From positions 1 to 64,000 of the forward strand of contig JAPEVC010000025.1 in assembly GCA_027946555.1 (NCBI GenBank): a DNA stretch of 64,000 nucleotides. Direction: 5' to 3'. The DNA comes from Gnomoniopsis sp. IMI 355080. Lineage: Eukaryota > Ascomycota > Sordariomycetes > Diaporthales > Gnomoniaceae. The translations under genes and the position numbers were made by a program. The notes beneath the pieces were generated by a model, which did not search any database, was not told the DNA's origin, and was given only the letters and a program-made list of their open reading frames with translations. Below are positions 46,740 through 58,900 of this stretch, piece after piece; within the stretch, counting starts at the first letter, position 1; each line of letters opens with the position of its first letter.

Positions 46740-47610
46740 GGCTATGACGTCGACGTGGGAGCGACTGGCCTGAGTGAGAGCGAGGTGTGCGATCGGTCGA
46801 GAAGTTCAGACCCTGAAGTGACATCAGGAAATCGCGACCTCCATTTCCGCCAGCCTAAGAAGCTCTGCGCGGATTCAGGTCCAAGATCGGCGACTGTTGG
46901 AGGTATGGTTTGGAGGGCTTCATGCCTGACGCGTGCGCACGTGGGATAAATAAGATGCTTAGTAATCCAAGCGACAGCCACCCCCGGGCCCCCGGTATCC
47001 CAATAAAGAAAAAGGAAAGAAAAAGAGACAACGATGACTGCCTATGGAAAAGTCGGAAGAAGAAGGAAGAACTCACACATTGACAGCAAAACACCTTTTC
47101 TAGGGGCAGACGAATACTTGAATAGTCCTGAAAGGTAATAATCCTTCCTTGAGGCTTGCCCAGGTGCCTTCGATAGAAGAGCATGACAACACCCCTAATT
47201 ATTGACATGCTATGGTGGCTCACACATAGATTTCCAAGCTATTGGGGATATTTTGGTGGAGATGGGACTTCCATGTTGACTTTCAACCTATCTCGATTTG
47301 TTTCCCTTTTGATGAGGGCTTGGTCTGTCACATTGACTCCTCGGTTGCAGATTTCCGTGACTTACACGAGCCTCTGCATTCGTCAGCACTAAGCATCCCA
47401 TGCAGCGGGAGAGCATATGATTCGTATGGCACCTGCAACAGCTCCGCTATTATACATATGAGGGGGCATTGGAATCTTTTTGAAAACTATAAAATGAGGT
47501 GCTCCGACCACCAAGACACCTTATGCTTTTGCTTACTAGAGGTGCCTTATCTATGCATTATAGGCACATCACAGCCGTGAAACAGATACAAGCCTCAACA
47601 ATACAGAGCC
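46740..47610. promoter_or_regulatory. Bidirectional promoter between rad4 and the O-methyltransferase
   Basis: An 870-base space between divergent start codons. A TATA box (TATAAAA, 47488-47494) lies 117 bases before the methyltransferase ATG. No open frame is credible. Confidence 0.6.
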
Positions 47611-48569
47611 ATGGATTCAAAACAGGAAGACATGTTACAGAAGTATCCCTCTCTGAAAAAGTTTGAAGATATGGGTGACAACATTGTCGAGGTCTGTACT
47701 CTTTCAAGCCCCGAGGCTCCATTAACCCTCTACTCACTGTTGACTGATTTACGTCTGAGATTTCGTCTGTTACACAATTATCTCTCAGATCAATAGATAC
47801 CCAATACTCTATCAGAAATCAGAGTGCTAATTTACTGATTTGCAGTCTGGTGATGGACGTGAAGCCCGCGTGTTCTCATATATCCAGTCGCACCCTTCCT
47901 TCCCCTCGCTTCGCGGCAATCCAGCTCAGATCCTGGCCCTCATGGACGAATTTGCCGCTCAAGAAGATTTCTTGATCAGCGTTGGCCCCAATAAGCAGCA
48001 AATCCTAGCTGAAATCATCATCACCAAGAAGCCCACCGTTCTCGTCGAGCTTGGTGGATACATCGGGTACTCAGCAATTCTTTTTGCAAACGCAATGTCA
48101 CGGGCTGGCGTAAAAGATCCCGTGGTTTGGAGTCTTGAAGAAAACCAAGAGTATGCGGATATTGCAACCAAATTTGTTGAGCTGGCGTGTCTGTCGCACA
48201 TCGTCAAGATCGTCGTGGGGCCGGCGGAGAAGTCGCTGCGACGACTGAAATCTGACGGAGTTTGGAGCGAAGGCATTGACGTCCTCTTTTTGGATCATGT
48301 TGAGGAATTATATCAGCATGATCTGAAGGTCTGCGAAGACCTGGAATTGCTGAGGCCTGGGACTGTCGTTCTTGCTGACAATGCTCTTCGACCCGGAGCA
48401 CCGGACTATGTCAAGTATGTGCGAGCTCATCCGGATTTGGAAAGTCATGGTATCAAGTGTTTGATCATTCCTGGTGAATACGAGGTACGTTGCCATTTCT
48501 GCGACCAATATAACCTTACTGACAAAAGAAATGCTGTAGGACGAGATTGAGTGCACTATAGTGAATTGA
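47611..48569 (+). CDS. Catechol-type O-methyltransferase (SAM-dependent)
   Basis: Transfers a methyl group from S-adenosylmethionine to a hydroxyl, probably of a small phenolic. Three exons: 47611-47691, 47846-48484 and 48540-48569; 249 residues, normal for the COMT family. The first exon is short (27 codons) and the first intron 154 bases. Motifs: GNPAQILALMDEF, the SAM-binding strand-loop VLVELGGYIGYSAILFA, acidic WSLEENQEYADIA at the ribose contact, and the metal/catalytic region IDVLFLDHVEELY followed by VVLADNALRPGAPDY. The last exon adds only DEIECTIVN, matching the usual COMT tail. A TATA box sits 117 bases upstream. No biosynthetic cluster surrounds it. Confidence 0.9.
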
Positions 48570-49421
48570 TAACAACGCTGTCTCTTCACTTCTCCACATC
48601 ATGATAGAATGGCGACTAGGTAGATGGAACCATTTCAACAACTTCTACTTACTGTAAATGTTGACATCTTGAATACCGCTTAGATTTCTGGACTTCAGCA
48701 AGATCATTCATTTCGTATATCCTTTCAAAGTTCGCGGTCAACACGTCTCATTGAGTCATCCCTGACGTACCTTCCCGATTCGGTCCAGTCAAGAGAAATG
48801 ATTGGCCACTTTAGTAGCATGATCCGTGAACTGGCAAGGATCACCACTACAGGCAGCTGGTAAAGGAGACAGTCAATAGCGCTTGCTGACACGGGCAGCC
48901 ATGTGATAAATAGAATTTGTTTCATAAAGTATGGAATCTTTTAGTCGGTAACACAACGACTAGAAGGAAATCGCATAGAAAGGTGACCACAGTATAGCTA
49001 AGCCTCGCGCGAAAATTGGCCGTGTGACATCTCCATCTACCTGCTCTCATTACCTAGGTAATTTGCACTGCTTGAATTACTCGCACACCAACAACTTGAG
49101 CCATTATGGCAATTTCATCTCCCCGGCTCTATGAGTCAAGCGTGTAGGGTAAATCAATCTTCAAGGTTGGGTAGACAGGAAGCAATGCAGGGCAGATCGT
49201 AGGAGCAGTCCGTAGGCCACGGTCACACGCGTAATGGGAAAGAGAATAACCGATGCGCAAACCAACACAACAAATTAAAATTCTAGCTTGCTCATTCCGT
49301 AACTAGGTGTTCATATATGAACAATCATCGACAGGTATCATAACGTTCTCGTAACAGTATCGCTCGATGGAAAAGGACAGCATAATAACCTCCGAAACCA
49401 TAACCAGTCAGTCAGTCGTAT
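48570..49421. other. Intergenic region, nothing recognised
   Basis: An 850-base AT-rich space between convergent genes, with one TACCTAGGTA palindrome at 49051-49060 and no credible open frame. Confidence 0.6.
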
Positions 49422-49793
49422 TTAGTTGGTCTTCCACTGACCGGCATCCTTAGCCGCCTTTCCCACATCCTGTCCAGTTCCCTCAACAGCAGTACCAACA
49501 TTGGCGACACCATCGCCCAGAGGCTTGCCAGCCTGGCCGGTCGCACCGCTAACAGTTTCGCCGAGTCCTCGGGAGGCACCGCCTACGACACCCCCGACGG
49601 TGTTGCTGACGCCAGAGAGCGTATCGCCGAGAACTGCCATTCAATTTGTCAGCTAATTCCGGCAAACAAGGAAGAGTAGGAGAGGCGGCAAGAAAAACGT
49701 ACTTCCAGTGCCCGTCTTGGCAATGCCGGTGGCACCGTCAGTGACGGAATCTTGGGTATTCTTTTGGTCGTTGTTGTTGAGAAGGCCGGCCAT
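49422..49793 (-). CDS. Small Gly-rich hydrophilin-like protein
   Basis: Two exons, 49793-49703 and 49633-49422 (69-base intron; GTACGT donor, CAG acceptor), 100 residues. No signal peptide. The sequence is rich in Gly, Thr, Ala and Val with no Cys, and has irregular repeats of the form G-[DE]-x-[VL]-x-G/N (GDTLSGVSNTVGGVVGG, GETVSGATGQ, GDGVANVGTAVEGTGQDVGKAAKDAG). This resembles LEA/hydrophilin and conidiation-type small proteins linked to desiccation or spore stress in fungi. That role is inference from composition. The exon join is supported by phase and by continuity of the repeat pattern. Confidence 0.75.
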
Positions 49794-52700
49794 TGTGAAT
49801 GTAAAATTTGTGGTGTTTTTGATTGCTTAAGTACGTGAATGTAGATTGGAGGTCGAGTCTGAGAAGGAATTTTCGAGTCTTGTCGAGAGTAACACCATCA
49901 ACGCGGAAAAGAGGGATGCGACCTACGCAATAAATACATCTCGCACAAAGTGATGTAATTCCAATGCAACCTTGCGCGTCCGACCATATGTGGCTGATGA
50001 GGTCAACGTTAACATCGCCTGCCAAGGTTGGCCGCAGATCGCCAGCGAAATTCGCCACTGCCTGCAGGCTGCCCACTTTCTGATGGTGTGGCGGTGCGGG
50101 GATTATTTGCGATAATCCCTGGCAAGCAACGTCTACTGATATCTCATATGTCATCCCTTTGTTTCATCCCACACCAGCCTCAGATCTTGCAAAGTCAGAA
50201 GCCATATCCAATGCCTTCCATCTCGTAGGGCCTCTGGTTAGCCAGATCAAATGAAGTTAGAACGCCAGCATGTTTGGTGGGTAGGTAGCATCCACCTGCT
50301 TCTCACCCTGATTCGGACTCCAACCATGCAGGTCTAGCTTCTTAAGTCTCTGGACCTCGTGCCCTTCAGGTGCTTCACCATTCGACCGATCCAAGGAAGG
50401 TAATACAAGATAGATATCGATGTGTGTCCTCACGCATGCTGCACGATCCTACCCGCCAGGCGCCTAGCCTTGGTCTGTAGAACAACCTTGGAAAACGGTC
50501 ATGCACTGCTAGTTGTAGTCGCCGCTTCGATCTATGCACAAGCCAATCATACCAAGCCAACCATACCAATGATACTGAAGAAGAGTTGTATGCCCCAAGT
50601 ACCTGCCGAGGCTGCCTTAACGTTATACAGCCCCTTATAAGTACGGGATATCTCCAAGAGGTTCCATCTAGGGCCATAATTATTGGACTTGTGTTTGAGG
50701 AGGACAAGATAGAAACGGGCCTTTTGTCTCCGGCTTCACGTTCGGGGAGATGACGGGTTCGGTGTCTCCATTTGGCAAAGTATTCGGCCGAATACTTTCA
50801 CCAAGCTCTCGACCCGGGTGACCTTCCACATGACACACACTGAGGCCTTCAAGATGTTGCGACGACCTGAACGGCAATTTTAAGCCCATGTACGCAACCT
50901 TATCGACGTCCATCTGAAAATCAGTGGTAATTATGACAATCCTGCCATACCCAGACAGGATGGTAGAGCGTTAAGATCGGAGTTTTTTTTTTTTTTATGA
51001 TATCGCAAATTTGCGGTGCTGAGACCGGCGTGGCTTGACGAAAGTGTCATCTGTGGCTTAAGTACCTAGGTACCTAGGTAGCTTGTCCGATTTTCCAGAT
51101 GAACATGAAAAGAAGCTAAGGACTGCTTAGATATATATCAGTATCATTGCATTGTATAGGTACGAGCCTAGGTAGGTTGGAACACAACTTACTCAATCCC
51201 GTAGAATGATCTTCCCGCAAATTCATACTTGAACATATTCCCTCCGTCTATATGCAATCACTTGTGCAGTCTCGAGGCCTTTAGCAGCAGGTCAAACATA
51301 TATGCCAGTGACTTGTCTTCCAGTGAAAGAGGCTGAGACCTGCCTATATTTACGGGTGGTAGACTTACAAGGTTCTGTAACAAAGTTGGGGAGTATGGCA
51401 TAATTTCAAAGGCGATAGACTTTTCGACCGGACCCTTCATCCCATCCCAGAGGGGGTCTTTCACTGTCGCCTTCAAACTGCCCAGGTGGCTCGCGTCGAA
51501 CTTATTTTCTTTGATCTTCTCTTGAAGATATATAGACCAATATAATGGTTTATTATGGATTTACTCGTTGTAGCCTTCCCCCTTAACTCAATTAGTCCCT
51601 TGAGATTCCCAACGCCGGGCGTGTTTGTTGGTGTGAAAGTATTGCTCGATGCGTCTCGATGCGTTTACTAGACTCATTTGGGAAGCTATCTTGACAAAGT
51701 TGAAGTAAATACTTAGTCTACATTTACCTAGATAGACATTCCCGGGACATTGAAACTTGTGAGGAGAGCCAACACTTCTGCCCAGCTGCACCCGTGGACC
51801 TTCAAGGATCTGAAGGGGCGGCACCTCAGCTACCTAGGTAAGTAGTCAGGCGAGCCGGAATTGGCCCTTAAGACTGCCATTGTCATCCATTCTCGACCGC
51901 AGCCAATAGCGATTAACACAGGAAGAAACCTCGACATTCGCCCTGATTATCAAACAACCTTGGAACCTATCCTAGATAAGCTGCGTAGAGCTACCTAGGT
52001 AATTTCGTGGAGAGTGTCCAGGAGGGTTTCCATAAAATGCATATTTATTAGATGAACTTATCGTCCTTTTGAATAATGTCACATTTGCTAGTTGCCATTT
52101 TCAGATGACACACTTGCCCGTCCTCGTTAGTCAATTTCGGGTGGCCAGAGTGACTAACAGGTCAAACTACGGTCCTGGTCCTCAAGCTTATTTTTAAAAT
52201 GAGAGACAAGTTCCACTATGTCGGTTTTGAAGAAGTCTTGAGTATTCACAGACGGCGTTGAACGTAGGTGTCAAGGGGCTGTTGGCGACGGTAAGGGGCA
52301 TGGTGTTTTGCATCCTGTGGCACTTGGCATTCGGCATGCCCATTAGCCTCATTCTGCGTACATGACAATACTCGACTGGCAGAGACAACTCATAGATCGA
52401 ATGCCTTGATCACGAATAGTAGTCCAAAAGGACAAACGAATTTGAAGCGAGCCGATCTGATTTGGATGACTTAGAACCGATCATCTTGTATTTGCTTCGA
52501 GGTGGCATGGCCTGTCCTTCCCATATGACATTGACTCTGAGGTGTTCGCATGCAGTTCCACCCGTGCCCGGGCCCAACCCATAAAGCTTGGCTTGTGTTT
52601 GCGACGTCATGAAAGTTGCCATCTCAAACTGTAGACTTTGCCAAGCGGACCAAGCCGTTCCATATGTGCCAGATCAGCCTCGAGGGTTCTTTTCCACGCT

Positions 52701-53388
52701 TTGTTCCCAGGAATGGATTCTACCCGAGGGATTGGGGATCTAATCCCTGTAAATGATCGATGCGTGCGAATTACATACGGGGACGACGGAGATCTGCTTA
52801 GAGGTCAAAAATTTACCATTCCGACCGGGTTACAAGCACGATATGTGCAAGATGTGGATCATATTAGCATAAGCCAAAGGGAAACTCGAAGCGCACACTG
52901 CATCTCCTCTGCCACTAGCGAAACCGGAATTTGCATGTTGACCGTTACCTGTCATATTGAAGGTTTTCAATAATTACACATATTTTTTTCCGGACGTGTT
53001 ATCTGTTGCATATTCGTGCTCACGTGAAGCAAGTAGGATTGAGCAAATGGCTCCTCACGCCAAGGTCTCGCCTATCCTGGCCGCCATGTCTGTCGTATGT
53101 TAGCCTCCGTCAGAGTCAACATTCCCATACAGATCGTGTGGGGTCATATGAGTGTAGGGTTGTCGACAAAAGACCCCAGCGTCTGGAACTCGATGTTTCT
53201 ATAAGATCGTCGCATCGAGCCTTTATTCTGTCTACCATGGTAATCTTTTTTTGCCCAAGCTCTTCGTTCTTTCCATTCCAGTGTCTTTTTTTAACCTGCC
53301 TCTAACGTCCAGCTGTGCTGTGAACCATAGTCATACTCACCTCATACATTCACTAATACTCATAAATTGTTCACTCTTTCGTATCAAG
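49794..53388. other. Gene-poor 3.6 kb gap
   Basis: No supported gene. TACCTAGGTA palindromes at 51063, 51071 (overlapping pair), 51831 and 51992 make this the densest stretch for that motif. A run of 14 T lies at 50983-50996. Short frames at 52410-52622 (-) and 52638-52973 (+) match nothing I recognise. Confidence 0.55.
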
Positions 53389-54088
53389 ATGAAGCTTACC
53401 GTTCTCCTCTCCCTCCTGGCAAATCTCGCCTCGGCCGCTGTGTTTTCAGCAACAACCTTCAACGACATCTCTATCGCAGGTGGCACGGCTGGAAATGCCA
53501 AAGCTGAGGCTCTCGCCGCCTTGGACGGTCTTCCTACGGACCTGACCACGGTCGAGAAGGCAGACATAGACGTATGTGGCCCTCCTGCTGTCCCACAACA
53601 CATGTATAGGGGTCCCTAGACAGGAGTGGACGAGGAACAGAAGACTCCCACTCACAATTCCTCTGGGACTGAGTCCCGTTCATATCTGATAAACTTGCTG
53701 ACTCAAGGGCTGTAGTTTCTCGATGAGGTGAACGGAGTTGCCAACGACGCGGAGGTGGGAGCATTCAACCCAGCCATTGAGGCGGCCTCCGGCGAGGAGG
53801 CTGACGCTCTTCAGGTAAGTGTTATCTCTGCTCCAGAATCAAGATCTTCTCGACAAACGGTCATATGGAACTAACTGTAAGACAAAACAGCGTGGCAAGA
53901 TTAAGAACAAGGTTTTGAAGCTCACGGCAACTGTGCTGGGCCTCGAGGCCCAACAGGCCCAGGGAGAGGACGTAGCGGACAAATTGGCAGAGGAGCAGAC
54001 CAAATTGGACAAGAACATTGCAGAGGACGAGGCCGAGGCAGGCAACGCATCGACTGCTGTGCCTTTCGATGGAGAAATCGCGGCCTAG
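53389..54088 (+). CDS. Small secreted protein, Cys-free, helical
   Basis: Three exons: 53389-53571, 53716-53814 and 53891-54088, all joined in phase 0; 159 residues. N-terminal signal peptide MKLTVLLSLLANLASAA. The mature part contains no cysteine and is rich in Ala, Glu, Asp, Lys and Leu with heptad-like helices (EALAALDGLP, IKNKVLKLTATVLGLEAQQ, VADKLAEEQTKLDKNI), suggesting an alpha-helical bundle. This fits the widespread fungal small secreted proteins of unknown function; surface binding or effector roles are possible but unproven. The pyrimidine-rich leader (tcactctttcg) before the ATG is typical of an expressed gene. Confidence 0.82.
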
Positions 54089-55948
54089 ACCTCGAGGTTG
54101 TGGGAGAGGGATGGGGAGGAATCGGACTTCCATCCCGGCAACGGGTAGCTACGTTGTCTAATAGCATGGATGCCACCCCGGATTGGCTGTGCTGCCATCA
54201 TGGTTCGCCTCCGGAGTTTATGTATGTGAACGAAATAACGCGGAGTCCAATCACATGTGTCTCTTCGCAAGAGAAGAGCCCATTCGCCCGTGCAGCAAGC
54301 TAGGCGTCACGAGCTTGTACATCTCATCCCATATCATTTTTCAGCCTTGTCAAAAGTCGAACTCCGTCGTCAGAATAGATTTACCCCTTAGGCCCGGGAC
54401 TCCTCGCAGCGCTCCATAACCTAGATTAGCTGTCATAGCTACATAGTGCGCCAGAGGGCTGACTGCCAAAAGAGGTACCTAAGGTACGCAGCTGTTACAT
54501 CAACGCCTCCGAACCGCGCATTATACGCCTACCTTAGGCAGCACAGTGAGCCGAGGCGGGCAGGAGCAAGGATTCGCTGGTGATCATCCGCGCACGGCGA
54601 CGCAAATTCCCACAAAAAGAATTGCGATACACGGGTAGCCTTTGCGCCAAACTTTTGTTTGCTGTGACTGGTTCTTTGCCGACTGCACGTTGCTGGATCG
54701 ACGCAGTCCATGTTTCAGTCGGGCCACAGGCAGCGGCGATCTTTGGTAAGACATGCGAGGGGTGTCATGCACTTGATTAGGTAATATACGACGGGAACAT
54801 GGCTGTATATATCAGGTAAGCACTGGAGAACTCGACGTGTCTGTTACGAAATCCAATAGTTAGTGGTGTATTCGATAGCTGACGGGCGGCTACTAGAGCG
54901 GCCAAACTGGATTTGGGGCGGGGTTGCACCGGGCCAAAATTAGCAGTCCAGCCGGGCCCGAATTCAGGCTTTAGGATTCACTTCATTCCGGGCAAAAAGC
55001 ACGGCATCCCGCATCCTCACATCAACTTTGGCGGTTGCTTACAGCATTTCGTCAGACCCATACCACCATCACATCGGGTACAATTTTCGCAGCTCATGCA
55101 TTTTTTGTTCGCACCATATAAAGGCCTGCATTTTTGGGAGGCCAGTACTCAGTAAGCCTGGTTCACGTGACGGTTGGGGAGGTGGAGTCGAGCTAGCGAG
55201 CCGTAAACTAGCAAGTACCTACCTCCCACCTGTGGGTAGGTACCACGAGCATCCGCATCCCTCAAGAGCGCCTAGAAAGGCCAGGACATTCTACTATCTG
55301 TAATAGGATCTCGAACTATCTACCTAGGGTAAGTACAAACAGCTCGTCCTACCCGTCAAATGGCTCGAAGTTTTGTCACAAGGCTGTTCAATAGGTAATT
55401 TCGAGCTAGCCTGCATTTCTGCGCCGCGCTAACAAGTACAAATCCCTGCCTGAATTATTGCCAGTGCGAAGTCCCCATCATAAATATGCTTTGCTAGGAA
55501 ACATGTGAAAAAATTAAAGGAAATAAATTGAAACTTCAATGGTTACTTTGTCAGAGGCTGCCCACCATCTCTCATCTCTTTTGGATGGAATGATCGAGTT
55601 CACTGCCAGGCGTGTGCTCCAATGTGCGTGAACAACGGGACTAGCCTCGTCGATCTTCGACCGGGCGGCCGGGTAAGCCAGCCAGGCCCACCTGAAGCCT
55701 GCAGGGGCCGTCACGCCGAGTGTAACCCTAGCAATCAGCTCCTGGTGACGCATTACACCTCATTATTTGACCCATACTTTCGAGAATGCCTTCAAGCTTC
55801 TAATTCCTTCAACTAGAGAGCCGTCGTCCCATCAAGATAGGAGTATTCCATCAGCAATACGACTGTAAGGCACAGGCTGCGCATTTTCGACCACCTACTG
55901 CCGCCGTATCTCGAGCCAAAGCTGTACCGAGCTCGCCTTTCAGGCGTC
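54089..55948. other. Intergenic region with an inverted repeat
   Basis: A 1.86 kb gap between co-oriented genes. A perfect 9-base inverted repeat (GTACCTACC at 55215-55223, GGTAGGTAC at 55235-55243, 11-base spacer) is present. No supported gene. Confidence 0.55.
55215..55243. repeat. 9-base inverted repeat (hairpin)
   Basis: Arms GTACCTACC and GGTAGGTAC are perfectly complementary around an 11-base spacer. The arms use the same ACCTA/TAGGT words as the TACCTAGGTA palindromes elsewhere. Confidence 0.75.
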
Positions 55949-58900
55949 ATGGCCCGTCTTGACAACCCTCCATTCAAGAGCACCATGGCGGGTGGACCAA
56001 CCCTCTTCGGCCTGCCTATGAAGCAGGCATCCTTAATCACAGTATGTTCGTCTCTTTGGCGCTCCCTGGTAGTCCAGTGTTCTATTCTTGCTGTTGTAGC
56101 GCATTGCTGACCCGTCACGCGACAGTTGACCTTCCAGAACTCGGCCCTGATACTCGTGCGTCAATCGATTCGCCGTCAACCCTTGTGCCTGCCACCACCG
56201 CCCCAAGCTGACAATAGCCCTCGCGGTTAGATCATGCATTATAGTCGAGTGATGCCTCCTACGAGCGACCACAGATACTTCACGAGTACCGCGGTGTTGT
56301 TGAACGAGGTGCTGAAGCTGGCATTGTCCACCACATTCGCCATATATGAGGCGTCGAGGAGCCTTGCCCCCCAGACACCAGCCACCGTGCTCTTCGAACA
56401 AATATATCGTTCTGTATTTTCTGGTGATGGTTGGAAGTTAACGATCCCGGCGACGCTCTACACGCTTGAGAACACGCTGCAATACGTAGCACTGGGAAAT
56501 ATGGATCCTGTGCACTTCCAGATTCTATACCAGTTGAAGGTGTGTGAAAGCCCCGAGTCCTACAAGGTGATTGCCGAAAGTCTCGATGGGCCATAGAAAT
56601 GCCGTCTCGCCCGCGCTCGTCCTGATGGGTATCGGCGCCTGCTGCAGCGCCACTGCCAGGCATCGTTGTGCCTGAAGGATGGAGTAGCGGCTTGAACGGC
56701 ATGATTCTCTGGCGCATCAAGACTAGCAAAGCAGAAGACCCCCCGCCCCAAACAAAACCGTCGACGACTGGAAATCGCGAGTTGTTGTTCGCTAGTCAAG
56801 CGTACATTGGCTTTTCCCACTCCTAGTCACAAGGGGCAGAACAGATGGCTACAGATATTCTGCAGCAGGTGTTCCCCCTCAAACTGGGAGCTCGGTTGGG
56901 ACAAGTGTATGCCGGAAGACACGAAGACTTGTGGCTTGACGTTAGCTTATGTTGTCTTGATGCGGTCGCGTTGATCGACAAGGATTGGCTCTGAATGTGT
57001 CGTTGACCAGTGTGTCCAGATACTCACTACCGCGGTGTTTAGCGTATTCCTTTTGCGACGTCCCCTCAGCGCAAAGCGGTGGACGTCCGTGATTCTTTTG
57101 ACCATAGGCGTGGCAATTGTGTCCCTTCCCTCGGGCTCTAGGGAGTCCTCCCTTGTGATCCACGACACCAGCGACCATTTTTTCCCCAGGTCGATGCATG
57201 AATTGGGACAAGCGGCAAATGGTGCTGTCGACGTTGCGCGGGAGCTGACGCGCAGAGCCTTCGACTCGTTCACGGAGGGCGCTGTCAGTGTCGTGAAGCG
57301 GTCAGCGACCTACGAGGGTATCGATGCGGACACGGATCCCGGTCCAAAGATGAACTATTCCCTCGGCCTGACGGCGGTACTTGTGGCGGCGGTGGTGAGC
57401 GGCTTGACTGGAGTGTACTTCGAGAAGGTCTTGAAAGAGTCTGCTAGCCCTGTCAGTGTGTGGACGAGGAATATCCAGCTGTCATTCTATAGCCTATTCC
57501 CTGCCCTGCTATTTGGTGTGGGTCTGAAGGATGGGGAGGATATAGCCAAACATGGTTTCTTGTGAGTCATGCCTCTTCTCCAGTGTGTTGGGTCTTGCCT
57601 TTGGCCTTCGATATCCCAGGTGCGTCGCGAGGGCCAGACCGATGCCGTCAAACTCGGAGGAACCAAGCTTTTTCGCAAAAGATGTATCAAGACCGATCCT
57701 TTGCATCAGCAACCCCGTCAAGCGAGAGTGCTTTCTTGCCCCTTGCTTGAGAGGATTGAGGTTGTTCGAGCGAGGCCATGCTCAGGCTTCTGAGACGTTG
57801 GCCACTTCCGATGGTCATTTCTCGAGGGCCTTTCTTCACCAAGAGTGCTGGTCGCTGGGGCTGGCTCCGAGAAACGTGCATCTCGACGAATGTGCGCCTA
57901 CAGGCTTGTCAAGTGACGTGTCGAGAGGGGCCCTGGAACAATCTCAAAATTGATGTGCAGAGGGACGCGTGCAATGGAGACGATATTGGGGAACTTATTG
58001 GGGAACATTGCAGAAGTCGAAAGAAGGGTTTGTCCTGGTCTAGGGGCGAACTCAAGTCGCAACCTACCTAGGTAGCAATGCTTAGGTGCCTAAGAGACGT
58101 GCTTGCTGACTCATCAATCCTAGTGAGGGCTACAATTCAGTTGTATGGACTGCGATTGTATTCCAAGCCATCGGTGGCGTCTTGACAAGTCTATGCATCC
58201 AGTATGCGGACAATATTGCCAAGAATTTTGCAACGAGCATCAGCATCATTATCAGCTTTATTTTCAGTCTGTGGTTCTTCGGGTACGAGGTGTCGAATCC
58301 CGTAAGTTGAGTCGAAAGATTTCTTCTAGTCTACTCCCGCACCCTCTATATTGCTTTAGCCCACTACTTTTCAGCGGCAAGTCTAGTCCTCCCGCCCCCA
58401 GGAGCAGACTCTCCCAAAGCACGCCTATTTAATGCAGGCATTCAAAGGTGTGCCTCTTGCCTGGCATTGCCTCAAGCTGAGCTCCAGGAGGATATAGAAG
58501 GCCAGAGGGACAAGTTGGGTCGGATGACGGTCAGTGATCGTGTCATGCGACCGGCTTTTTGATACGAGAGCTGGGTTGATGTGGCCAAGCATAGGGCAAT
58601 TCACGATTGCACTTGCTCTGTGACAAGACCAATCTGTGCAACCCAATTGTGCCCAAGTGCAATCCATCCCCTGTTGCAGTAAGTCGCTGCGCGCTATTGT
58701 CCTGGGAGTGTTATGTCACGAATATCATATCCACACCCGACTGGTGATCGCAACACATGCACACACCAATGCAATTGCACATTGTCTGAGTTGGTGTTTG
58801 ACATATAACCCTTGCACTTGGAGGTTCTGCAAACGGTCATTTATTCGCAGACTTTCAAGAGCATTGTACCAAAGCCCCAAGGCATGTGCCATCCCCAAAG

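Noticed and set aside
52410..52973. Two short frames (one per strand) in the 49.8-53.4 kb gap
   Set aside because: Neither resembles a known protein or joins to further exons; possible decayed DNA but unsupported.
58302..58434. Alternative 3' end of the nucleotide-sugar transporter just after exon 5
   Set aside because: It would lose the last membrane helix; the exon at 59728-60000 supplies that helix and the expected tail in phase.
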